A stretch of 64,000 bases of DNA from Harryflintia acetispora (GTDB lineage: Bacteria; Bacillota; Clostridia; Oscillospirales; Ruminococcaceae): NCBI GenBank assembly GCA_004340125.1, contig SLUK01000005.1, positions 62,001-126,000 on the forward strand. The letters run 5' to 3'. Every line of letters starts with the position of its first letter. Position 1 is the first letter of the stretch. This document shows, in pieces, positions 48,004-54,999 of the stretch. Below the pieces are notes generated by a model that was given only the letters and a program-made list of their open reading frames with translations, had not been told where the DNA came from and ran no database searches. Position numbers and translations under genes: made by a program.

Positions 48004-48243
48004 ATGGCGAACGAAACGGCATGGATCATGGTGGAGAACGTGGACGGGAAACGCGACCTCGGGCAGATCAAGCGCCAGCTCGACACGCTGCACGGCGTTT
48101 CCTCGGTGAGCGTGAACGAGCAGACCAACCGGATCGCGGTGGATTACGACAGCTCGGGCGCCTCCTATGACAAAATTGAAAACTGCTTAAACAAGATGGG
48201 GTATCAGATCATCGCGGACGCCAGCGACATCTCCACCCGCTGA
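48004..48243 (+). CDS. Small HMA-fold-like protein without the metal-binding CxxC
   Basis: 79 residues. The pattern (W-I-M-V-E-N-V, then helix, GVSSVSVNEQTNRIAVDYDSS, then YDKIENCLNKMGYQI) follows the beta-alpha-beta-beta-alpha-beta fold of heavy-metal-associated domains, but the metal loop reads ENVDGKRD with no CxxC. One Cys remains in NCLNKMGY. Ribosome-binding site GGGAGG. It is followed after 66 bp by a Cys-rich protein gene. Confidence 0.7.
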   Translation: MANETAWIMVENVDGKRDLGQIKRQLDTLHGVSSVSVNEQTNRIAVDYDSSGASYDKIENCLNKMGYQIIADASDISTR

Positions 48244-48309
48244 CACCTTTTATTTCCCTCCTTCATAGGATAGTCTGCGGGGCACTCCCGCAGATATGGA
48301 GGATGTAAA

Positions 48310-48600
48310 ATGTGTTGGATGAATAACGGGTGCGGCGCCTGCAACTGTGGTTGTCAATCTGATTCCGTCGCGCTGGATACTGTGATCGCGACGGATACCG
48401 TCCTGTGCGGGAGTTGCTCCTGCAACTCCTGGGGCAATTGCGGCTGTGGCTGCGGCAGTTCCAGCGGCTGCGGTTGCGGCTGCGGCAGTTCCGGTGGCTG
48501 CGGCTGCGGTTGCGGCAGTTCCAGTGGCTGCGGCTGCGGTTGCGGCAGTTCCAGTGGCTGCGGCTGTGGTTGCTCCGGCAGCTGGGGCTGCGGTTGTTAA
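48310..48600 (+). CDS. Gly/Cys/Ser repeat protein
   Basis: 96 residues starting MCWMNNGCGACNCGCQSDSV. The C-terminal half is built of about four copies of a ten-residue unit CGCGCGSS(S/G)G, encoded by a near-perfect 30-bp DNA repeat; 28 or so of the 96 residues are Cys. GGAGG lies eight bases before the ATG, so translation is credible. Possible roles are metal binding, a cross-linked surface or spore-layer protein, or a modified peptide; none can be assigned. No modification enzyme is adjacent. Confidence 0.7.
   Translation: MCWMNNGCGACNCGCQSDSVALDTVIATDTVLCGSCSCNSWGNCGCGCGSSSGCGCGCGSSGGCGCGCGSSSGCGCGCGSSSGCGCGCSGSWGCGC
48418..48597. repeat. 30-bp tandem repeats within the Gly/Cys repeat gene
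   Basis: Units of about 30 bp with the frame GGCTGCGGTTGCGGCAGTTC recur from about 48440 to 48570, differing at a few third positions. Such perfect coding repeats are prone to copy-number change. Confidence 0.75.
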
Positions 48601-48684
48601 AGCTCCGCAAAGGTTGTTAAATTCTGCCGCCTGGTTACAGGCGGCCTACTTACCGTTTACCCCTCCATCCGACTGCGCTTCATA

Positions 48685-48725
48685 AAACGCCTCCGGCCTT
48701 CCGCTTTGGAAGGCCGGGGGCGTTT
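48685..48725. terminator. Terminator downstream of the Gly/Cys repeat gene
   Basis: AAACGCCTCCGGCCTTCC-GCTTT-GGAAGGCCGGGGGCGTTT with one bulged position. A further hairpin GCCGCCTG-GTTA-CAGGCGGC is at about 48627-48646. The rest of the gap to 48802 shows no gene. Confidence 0.75.
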
Positions 48726-48802
48726 GCTTGTGCCGGGCCGGCTATGCGGACCTGCGATGCATGCGCATTTTTTAAAGACCTCAATAAAAGAGTTCAGTTT
48801 CT

Positions 48803-48829
48803 CAGATGTTTTGACAGATTTCTCGGATT
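48803..48829. promoter_or_regulatory. Three-box activator motif, copy 1
   Basis: Boxes CAGAT (48803), CAGAT (48815) and CGGAT (48824), steps of 12 and 9 bp, joined by GTTTTGA and TTCT. The last box runs into the -35 of the promoter at 48828. The same arrangement is found at 52886-52911 (minus strand) and 52992-53018. Likely target of the AraC-type regulator at 58405 (inference). Confidence 0.7.
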
Positions 48830-48856
48830 GTGGCGCCCTCCCCGCCCGGCTATAAT
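48828..48856 (+). promoter_or_regulatory. Activator-type promoter of the binding protein gene
   Basis: TTGTGG (48828-48833), 17-bp spacer, TATAAT (48851-48856), with the three-box motif directly upstream. Confidence 0.78.
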
Positions 48857-48896
48857 GGAATTGTCAAGGAACCCAGATTGTGAAGGAGGAAAAAGC

Positions 48897-49991
48897 ATGA
48901 ATATGAAGAAGGTATTGGCGGGGATCCTGTCTGCATCCCTTGTTTTAACCCTGGCGGCGTGCAGCGGCGGCGGCTCCGGGACCACCAGCGCCAGCGGCGG
49001 CGAGGCCAGCGCTGAGGCCGGTACGGGCGAGGCCGCACCCGCGGCCTCCAAGAGCGACGACAACACCGTGGTGGTCTACAGCGCCTACACGCTGGAGTTC
49101 CTCGATCCGCTGATCGAAGAGTTCGAGAAGGAGACCGGCGTCAAGGTCGACCTGATCGCGGCCGGCACCGGCGAGCTGCTCAAGAGGATCGAATCCGAAA
49201 CCAACAACCCCTTGGGCGACATCCTGTTCGCGGGCACGGTTTCCACCGTCACCCCCCAGATGGAGCTGTTCGAGGACTACGTCAGCCCCAACGAGGAGTT
49301 CGTCCTTTCGGACGAGTTTAAAAATTCAGAAAAGTGCATCACCCGCGCGACGCTGATGCCGAGCGTACTGATGGTCAACACCAACCTGATCGGCGACATC
49401 GAGATCAACGGCTACGAAGACCTGCTCAATCCAGCGCTCAAGGGCAAGATCGCGGCGGCTAATCCCGCGCAGACCGCCTCCGGCTGGGAGCACCTGGTCA
49501 ACATGCTCTACGCCATGGGCGGCGGCGACACCGACGAAGCCTGGGACTATGTGACGAAATTCTGTGAAAACCTGGACGGCAAGCTGCTCAACAGCTCCTC
49601 CGCGGTCTATAAGGGCGTGGCCGACGGCGAGTACACCGTGGGGCTGACCTATGAGACCGGCGGCGCGGACTATGTGGTGGCCGGCGCTCCCGTCAAGCTG
49701 GTCTACATGGAGGAAGGTGTCATCTTCCGCGGCACCAACGTCTGTATCGTCAAGAACGCCCCGCACATGGAAAACGCGCAGAAGTTCGTCGATTTCCTCA
49801 CCGGCAAGGAGGCCCAGACCATGATGGTCACCGAGCTCAACAACCGCGGCATCCGCAACGACCTGCCGGATTCCCCCATCCTCAAGCCCTACGGCGAGGT
49901 AAACGCCCTCCAGGCCGAGGAATCGGTAGCCATCGAGAACAAGAAGAATTGGTGCGACAAGTTCACCGACATCTACACCAGTGTTTCCTGA
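48897..49991 (+). CDS. Extracellular solute-binding lipoprotein (AfuA/FbpA-like)
   Basis: 364 residues. Lipobox LAAC (about 19-22), Ser/Gly/Ala spacer, then a type-2 periplasmic-binding fold: VVVYSAYTLEFLDPLIEEFEKETGVKVDLIAAGTGELLKRIESE, a pattern of the iron(III)/hexose-phosphate/2-aminoethylphosphonate-type binding proteins. Partner ATPase and fused permease are at 53884-56659, 3.9 kb downstream, under the same motif. GAAGGAGG precedes the ATG. Ligand not known; a phosphorylated compound is plausible because AfuA relatives bind hexose phosphates and the pathway genes are aldolases (inference). Confidence 0.85.
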   Translation: MNMKKVLAGILSASLVLTLAACSGGGSGTTSASGGEASAEAGTGEAAPAASKSDDNTVVVYSAYTLEFLDPLIEEFEKETGVKVDLIAAGTGELLKRIESETNNPLGDILFAGTVSTVTPQMELFEDYVSPNEEFVLSDEFKNSEKCITRATLMPSVLMVNTNLIGDIEINGYEDLLNPALKGKIAAANPAQTASGWEHLVNMLYAMGGGDTDEAWDYVTKFCENLDGKLLNSSSAVYKGVADGEYTVGLTYETGGADYVVAGAPVKLVYMEEGVIFRGTNVCIVKNAPHMENAQKFVDFLTGKEAQTMMVTELNNRGIRNDLPDSPILKPYGEVNALQAEESVAIENKKNWCDKFTDIYTSVS

Positions 49992-50025
49992 TAAAGATCC
50001 GGATACAATCTCAGCCTATCTCTGC

Positions 50026-50058
50026 GGAAAAAGTAACGCCCCAGGCGTTACTTTTTCC
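50026..50058. terminator. Terminator downstream of the solute-binding gene
   Basis: GGAAAAAGTAACGCC-CCA-GGCGTTACTTTTTCC, perfect stem with T-run on the plus strand; partial read-through into the dehydrogenase gene at 50086 is possible. Confidence 0.85.
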
Positions 50059-50085
50059 ATTTCCGTGAAGAATTGGAGGATACCG

Positions 50086-51222
50086 ATGAAAAACATGGAT
50101 TACTACCTCCCCTGCCGCCTGGTGACGGGGAAGGACTGCGTGAACGAAAAGGGGGAGGTCCTCTCCTCCCTGGGCCGGCGATGCCTGCTGGTGAGCGGCC
50201 GGCACGGGGCGCTGGCGTCCGGGGCGCTCCAGGATGTCTGCGCGCTGCTCAAGCGCCTGGGGATCGCTTGGGAGCTGTTCGACAAGGTGGAGCCAAACCC
50301 GCTGATCTCCACCGCCCGGCGCGCCGGGGCGCTGGCGGCAGAGATGGGCGCCGGATTCGTCGTCGGGATCGGCGGCGGGTCGGCCCTCGACTGCGCCAAG
50401 ATGGCGGCGGTGTTCGCGCGCAACGACCTGCCCGGGGACTCGGTCTATACGGTGCAAAAGCGCTGGGAGCACCCTCCCCTGCCCATCGTGCTGGTGGGAA
50501 CCACGGCCGGCACCGGCAGCGAGATCAACAAATACAGCGTGATGACCTCCGACCTGACCGGGCGCAAAAAATCGGTGGGCGCGGACTGCAACTACGCAAG
50601 GGTGGTCTTTGGCGACCCGAAATACACCCTGTCCCTGCCCTACCGCTATACCGTCTCCACCGCGCTCGACGCTCTGACCCACGCGTCGGAAGGTTTTTTC
50701 TCCAAGGCCGCCAACGAGATGACCGACGCGGCCGCCCTCGCGGCGGTGGAACGCATAGTCCCCGTCCTGGCGTCCCTGCGTGAGGACGGGCCCATCTCCT
50801 GGGAGCAGCGGGAGGATCTCTACTACGGCTCCCTCTTCGGCGGCATGGTGATCGCCCACATCGGCACCTGCTACTGCCACGCCTTCGGTTACTATCTGAC
50901 CGAGGAGTACGGCGCCCCGCACGGCACGGCCTGCGCCTTCTTCCTGCCCGACTACCTCTCCCGCGCCAAGGAGCTGCTGCCCCAGAAGGCCGCCCGGTAC
51001 GAGCGCGCCTGCGGCGGGACGATCGAGGCACTGGGGGAAGCGGTCCGGCGGCTCAACGCCTACACCCCGCCGCCCCTTAGCCGGGAAGAGCTCTCTCAGG
51101 TAGCCGCCCGGCGCTGGACGGGGCCGGGGGCCGGGGCCAACCAATTTCTGCGCACCCCCGGCCGGTTTGGAGAGGCCGAAATCAGAGACACCTTCCTGCG
51201 CGTCTTTTTAAAGCAATCATGA
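50086..51222 (+). CDS. Iron-type alcohol dehydrogenase
   Basis: 378 residues, group III (iron-activated) alcohol dehydrogenase. NAD(P) loop GIGGGSALDCAKM (about 92-104), GTTAGTGSEINKYSVM (about 137-152), and metal ligands in TALDALTHASEGFF (about 190-215) and GTCYCHAFGYYLTEEYGAPHGTA (about 260-285). Reduces an aldehyde to an alcohol. In a cluster with four DeoC-type aldolases, which release acetaldehyde from deoxyribose 5-phosphate, an acetaldehyde- or lactaldehyde-reducing role is natural (inference). Ribosome-binding site TTGGAGGATACCG. Confidence 0.88.
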   Translation: MKNMDYYLPCRLVTGKDCVNEKGEVLSSLGRRCLLVSGRHGALASGALQDVCALLKRLGIAWELFDKVEPNPLISTARRAGALAAEMGAGFVVGIGGGSALDCAKMAAVFARNDLPGDSVYTVQKRWEHPPLPIVLVGTTAGTGSEINKYSVMTSDLTGRKKSVGADCNYARVVFGDPKYTLSLPYRYTVSTALDALTHASEGFFSKAANEMTDAAALAAVERIVPVLASLREDGPISWEQREDLYYGSLFGGMVIAHIGTCYCHAFGYYLTEEYGAPHGTACAFFLPDYLSRAKELLPQKAARYERACGGTIEALGEAVRRLNAYTPPPLSREELSQVAARRWTGPGAGANQFLRTPGRFGEAEIRDTFLRVFLKQS

Positions 51223-51227
51223 GGAAA

Positions 51228-51260
51228 GGGCCGGTTCATAAAGAACCGGCCCTCTCTTGA
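51228..51260. terminator. Terminator between convergent dehydrogenase and DapA-like genes
   Basis: GGGCCGGTTC-ATAAA-GAACCGGCCC with a T-rich plus-strand tail. Confidence 0.8.
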
Positions 51261-51265
51261 TTCTT

Positions 51266-52159
51266 TTAGAGCAGCCCCAATTTTTGCAGGCTCTCTTTGA
51301 TCTTCTCTTTTTGCCCGTCGCTCGCCTCGGACAGCGGCGGGCGCACCCGGCCCAGCGGCATACCGACCAGCTCGGCCACATACTTGTAGCCCGCCAGGAA
51401 CGGCGCGCCCTTGAGCGCCGTGCGGATTTCGAGCACCCGGCAGGCGGCCTCGCGCGACTCCTCGATCCTGCCCGCGAAATAAAGCTCGCAGACATCCGCC
51501 ACCGGCTTTGGAAACAGGGCCGAAATCAGCGAGATCACCCCGCAGCCGCCCAGCGCCAGGGTGGGAAAGATGGTGGCGTCCGACCCGGCCAGGCATTCAA
51601 AATGCCGGCCCTTTGGGATCCTGGCCATCACGCTTTGCAGATGGATGATATCCTGCACGCTGTCCTTATATCCGCGAATCCCCTCATATTCCTCCACCAG
51701 CCTGGCCACCAGGGAGGGGGTGAGAGTGTTGCCGGTCTGGGGCGCGTTATAGATATAGACCGGCAGCTTGGTGTGCTCGGCGACGCCGGCATAAAAGCGG
51801 TAGAGCGCCTCGGCGGTGTAGCCGTAAATCGCCGGCTGGGTGACGCTGACGGCGTCCACGCCGCACGCCTCGTACTCTTCCAGCAGTGTTATCGCATCGC
51901 ACGGACGGGTGGCGGCGATGTTCCCCATGACCGGGACCCGCCCGCGAACGCGCTTGACCGTTTCGGCGGCCATGGCCAGCTGCTCCTCGCGGGTGGTGAC
52001 CAGACATTCGGTGGCAAGGCCGTTGACGAACAGCCCCCGGATTCCCCCCTCGAGCTGGCGGTCGATCTCCTGGTCCAGCGCGCCGAAGTCCACCTGATAG
52101 TTTTCGTTTGCCGGGGCGATCAGCTCGGTGACCGCGCCCCCAAAAAGGTACTTCTCCAT
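51266..52159 (-). CDS. DapA/N-acetylneuraminate lyase family aldolase
   Basis: 297 residues, class I aldolase TIM barrel. Schiff-base Lys in IRGYKDSVQD (about 165) and the Tyr of PVYIYNAPQTGNTL (about 137); the substrate loop GLATECLVTTREEQLAM (about 47-63) is of the TGE(T/S) position but reads A-T-E-C. It acts on a 2-keto acid aldol of unknown identity. Second gene of the minus-strand operon with a deoC-like gene, from promoter 52858-52886. Confidence 0.88.
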   Translation of the reverse strand: MEKYLFGGAVTELIAPANENYQVDFGALDQEIDRQLEGGIRGLFVNGLATECLVTTREEQLAMAAETVKRVRGRVPVMGNIAATRPCDAITLLEEYEACGVDAVSVTQPAIYGYTAEALYRFYAGVAEHTKLPVYIYNAPQTGNTLTPSLVARLVEEYEGIRGYKDSVQDIIHLQSVMARIPKGRHFECLAGSDATIFPTLALGGCGVISLISALFPKPVADVCELYFAGRIEESREAACRVLEIRTALKGAPFLAGYKYVAELVGMPLGRVRPPLSEASDGQKEKIKESLQKLGLL

Positions 52160-52172
52160 CCCGCCTGCCCCC

Positions 52173-52826
52173 TCACTCCCGGGCGGTCAGCAGCTTGACC
52201 GCGGAACTGGTCCCAATGCGCTCGCACCCCTCGCCGAGGAACAGCTCGAGATCCCCGCGGGTCTTGACCCCGCCCGCCGCCTTCATCTTGACCCCGGGGC
52301 CGATATGCTGTTTAAAGAGCCGGATGTCCTCGATCGTCGCCCCGGCGGTGCCGAAGCCGGTCGAGGTCTTGATATAGTCCGCCCCAGCCTCGGTTACGCA
52401 TTCGCACAGGCGGATTTTCTCCTCTTCGCTTAAGTAGCACGTCTCGATGATCACCTTTAATATCCTGTCCCCGGCGGCCGCCTTCAAAGTGCGAATCTCC
52501 TTTGTCACCCTTTCAAACTCGCCGTTCTTCACATCCCCGAGGTTGATCACCATGTCCACCTCGTCGGCCCCATCGGCGATGGCTTCTTTCACCTCGTACT
52601 CCTTGACGGCGGTGGTGTTGTAGCCGAGGGGGAAGCCGATCACGGTGCAAAGGTTGATTTTATCGCCGTAGGCCTCCTTGATCCGCCTCAGATAGCTCGG
52701 CGGCACGCAGACCGACGCGGTGCCGTATTGCACGGCCTCGTCGCAGAGCGCCTGGATCTGTTCCCAGGTCGCGGTCGCCTTGAGCAGCGTGTGGTCGATG
52801 TGGCCGAAAATCTCCTGATTCGTCAT
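52173..52826 (-). CDS. deoC: Deoxyribose-phosphate aldolase (DeoC), paralogue 1
   Basis: 217 residues. Normally cleaves 2-deoxyribose 5-phosphate to glyceraldehyde 3-phosphate and acetaldehyde. Conserved HIDHTLLKATAT at the N-terminus, Asp in ADEVDMVINLGD (about 85-96), Schiff-base Lys in ADYIKTSTGFGTAG (about 149) and second Lys in VKMKAAGGVKTR (about 178). Compact, full-length and the most orthodox of the four DeoC-type proteins here. Start at 52826 has GGAAAGGGAGG upstream. Confidence 0.92.
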   Translation of the reverse strand: MTNQEIFGHIDHTLLKATATWEQIQALCDEAVQYGTASVCVPPSYLRRIKEAYGDKINLCTVIGFPLGYNTTAVKEYEVKEAIADGADEVDMVINLGDVKNGEFERVTKEIRTLKAAAGDRILKVIIETCYLSEEEKIRLCECVTEAGADYIKTSTGFGTAGATIEDIRLFKQHIGPGVKMKAAGGVKTRGDLELFLGEGCERIGTSSAVKLLTARE

Positions 52827-52857
52827 AGAACCAATCCTCCCTTTCCAGTTTAATACC

Positions 52858-52886
52858 ATTGTACCGGACCTGTCCGCTTTCCTCAA
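52858..52886 (-). promoter_or_regulatory. Activator-type promoter of the deoC1-dapA operon
   Basis: Minus strand TTGAGG (52881-52886), 17-bp spacer, TACAAT (52858-52863). Directly upstream lies motif copy 2. Confidence 0.75.
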
Positions 52887-52911
52887 TCCGAGAAATCTGT
52901 CAAAACGCCCG
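52886..52911. promoter_or_regulatory. Three-box activator motif, copy 2 (minus orientation)
   Basis: Read on the minus strand: CGGGC (52907-52911), CAGAT (52895-52899), CGGAT (52886-52890), again with 12- and 9-bp steps and the GTTTTGA and TTCT linkers identical to copy 1. Confidence 0.7.
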
Positions 52912-52991
52912 AAAAAATGAACCCTCCCGGCGCGCCGCCGCGCTTCGGGAAGCGGGGTGAATCGACATTTTTTGGCCCTTGTTCAGAATTT

Positions 52992-53018
52992 CGGATATTT
53001 TAACGGATTTGTCGGATT
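52992..53018. promoter_or_regulatory. Three-box activator motif, copy 3
   Basis: CGGAT at 52992, 53004 and 53013 (steps 12 and 9) with ATTTTAA and TTGT linkers; abuts the -35 of the plus-strand promoter. With copy 2 it occupies the divergent gap 52827-53085, so both directions may be switched together. Confidence 0.7.
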
Positions 53019-53046
53019 GTGAGCCCGGGCAGGACGTTGTTACAAT
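53017..53046 (+). promoter_or_regulatory. Activator-type promoter of the deoC2-ABC-YesMN operon
   Basis: TTGTGA (53017-53022), 18-bp spacer, TACAAT (53041-53046), 40 bp before the first start codon. Confidence 0.7.
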
Positions 53047-53085
53047 GATGGTACGATGAAATGAATTTATGGGAGGAATATCACC

Positions 53086-53844
53086 ATGGAAAAAGCAAGG
53101 GTATTTCACACTGGGGAACACATCACCGCCCACGACGTGGCCAAGACCATCGACCATTCGCTGCTGCGCCCCGACATCACCGTCAAGGAGCTGATCGAGG
53201 GGTGCGACATCGCCAGGAGGTACGACTGCGTATCCGTCTGCGTGCGCCCGTCCGACCTGCCCATCGTCTGCCGGGAGCTGGAGGGCACCGACGTGCTGGT
53301 GACCACCGTCGCCGCCTTCCCGCACGGGGTCGCCACCACCGAGTCCAAGGTGCTCGAGACAATCGACGCCATCAAGAAGGGCGCGGTCGAGGTCGACATG
53401 GTGATGAACATCGCCCGCTTCCTCTCGGAGGAATACGACTATGTGGAAAACGACATCCGCTGCGTGGTCGAGGCGGCCCACCCGATGGACGCCAAGGTCA
53501 AGGTGATCTTTGAAAACCACTACCTGACCCCGGAGCAGATCAAGCTCGCCTGCCGGATCGCCGAGCGCGCGGGGGTCGATTTCGTCAAGACCTCGACCGG
53601 CTACGCGCCCTCCGGCGCCACCATCGGGGACCTCAAGATCATGCGCGCCAGCTGCTCGGACAAGGTCAGCGTCAAGGCCGCCGGCGGCGTGCGCACCCTG
53701 GACGCCGCCCTGGCGGTGCTCTCCACGGGCACCATCCGGATCGGCACCCGCTCGACCATCGCCATCATGGAGGAGGCCCTCAAGCGGGAGAAGGAAGGCA
53801 CCCTGGTCGTGAAAGAGGAAGGCGAGCTGGGCGGCGGCTACTGA
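53086..53844 (+). CDS. DeoC-family aldolase, paralogue 2
   Basis: 252 residues. TIDHSLLRPDIT, VEVDMVMNIARFLSEEYDYVE (catalytic Asp), VDFVKTSTGYAPSGAT (Schiff-base Lys about 166) and VSVKAAGGVRTLDAA (second Lys about 201), followed by an extra C-terminal tail (about 225-252). All catalytic residues of the family are present. First gene of the plus-strand operon, upstream of the ATPase. Substrate may differ from paralogue 1: linkers around the phosphate loop vary. Confidence 0.9.
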   Translation: MEKARVFHTGEHITAHDVAKTIDHSLLRPDITVKELIEGCDIARRYDCVSVCVRPSDLPIVCRELEGTDVLVTTVAAFPHGVATTESKVLETIDAIKKGAVEVDMVMNIARFLSEEYDYVENDIRCVVEAAHPMDAKVKVIFENHYLTPEQIKLACRIAERAGVDFVKTSTGYAPSGATIGDLKIMRASCSDKVSVKAAGGVRTLDAALAVLSTGTIRIGTRSTIAIMEEALKREKEGTLVVKEEGELGGGY

Positions 53845-53883
53845 TGCCGCCCCGGTGTTTTGGGAGGAAAGGATGAACTGATT

Positions 53884-54999
53884 ATGAGCGTTTCCATCGG
53901 GATCAACAACGTCATCAAGAAATACGGCGACACCACCGTCATCCCGGACCTGTCGGTCCAGATCAAAAACGGCGAGTTTTTTACCCTCCTCGGCCCCTCC
54001 GGCTGCGGCAAGACCACCCTGCTGCGCATGATCGCCGGCTTCAACAGCATCGAGGGCGGCACCATCCAGTTCGACGGCACCGTCATCAACGACGTGGACG
54101 CGCACAAGCGCAACATCGGCATGGTGTTCCAAAGCTATGCCATCTTCCCGCACATGACAGTGCGGGAGAACGTGGAATACGGCCTCAAGCTGCGCAAGGA
54201 GTCCAAGGAATCCATGAAGAAAAAGGTGGACGACATCCTCCGTGTGGTGCGCATCAGCGAATACCAGGACCGCCTGCCGCAAAACCTCTCGGGCGGCCAG
54301 CAGCAGCGCGTCGCCCTGGCGCGCGCCATCGTCATCCACCCGAGCGTGCTGCTGATGGACGAACCGCTCTCCAACCTAGACGCCAAGCTGCGCATCGAGA
54401 TGCGCTCCGCCATCCGGGAGGTGCAGGACCAGGTCGGGATCACCACCGTCTACGTCACCCACGACCAGGAGGAGGCGCTGGCCATCTCGGACCGGATCGC
54501 CGTCATGAAGCTGGGCATCATCCAGCAAGTCGGCGCGCCCGAGTCGATTTATACCCGCCCGGCCAACGTTTTTGTCTCCACCTTCATCGGGCACAGCAAC
54601 CTCTTTCACGCGAAGGTCTCCCGCGGCGGGAGCACGCCGGCGATCGTCTTTGCCGACGGGTACCGCGTCGAGATGCCCAACCTTTGCGACGGCGCGCAGG
54701 AGGGCCAGGACGTGGTCGTTTCGGTCCGCCCGGAGGAGTTCTCGATCCAGCCCGGCATGAAGGCCAAGGTCAGGAGCAAGACCTTCCTCGGCAAGTACAC
54801 GAACTATGTGCTGGAATTTGCCGGCGGTATGGTGCTGCCCGGGCAGCCGAGCATAGAATTTTCCCAGGACCTGGGCCACGCCGAACGGCTCTATAACGTG
54901 GGCGACACCATCGAGCTCAAGCCCAACGCCGCCAAGATCAACGTATTCACCGAAGACCAGGAGCAGAGCCTGATAAAGGATGTGAAGAAGTATGCCTAG
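53884..54999 (+). CDS. ABC transporter ATP-binding protein (AfuC/PotA-like)
   Basis: 371 residues. Walker A LGPSGCGKTTLLRM (about 38-51), Q-loop VFQSYAIFPHM, signature LSGGQQQRVALARAI (about 136-150), Walker B LLMDEPLSNLDA and H-loop VTHDQEEALAI, then a C-terminal TOBE-like regulatory domain (about 240-371). GGGAGGAAAGG lies a little far (16 bp) from the ATG; a TTG at 53860 would overlap that site and is rejected. The coding end overlaps the permease start by 8 bp. Confidence 0.92.
   Translation: MSVSIGINNVIKKYGDTTVIPDLSVQIKNGEFFTLLGPSGCGKTTLLRMIAGFNSIEGGTIQFDGTVINDVDAHKRNIGMVFQSYAIFPHMTVRENVEYGLKLRKESKESMKKKVDDILRVVRISEYQDRLPQNLSGGQQQRVALARAIVIHPSVLLMDEPLSNLDAKLRIEMRSAIREVQDQVGITTVYVTHDQEEALAISDRIAVMKLGIIQQVGAPESIYTRPANVFVSTFIGHSNLFHAKVSRGGSTPAIVFADGYRVEMPNLCDGAQEGQDVVVSVRPEEFSIQPGMKAKVRSKTFLGKYTNYVLEFAGGMVLPGQPSIEFSQDLGHAERLYNVGDTIELKPNAAKINVFTEDQEQSLIKDVKKYA

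Noticed and set aside
48418..48597. CRISPR-like array
   Set aside because: The 30-bp units are contiguous, in frame and have no spacers; they code for the Gly/Cys repeats.
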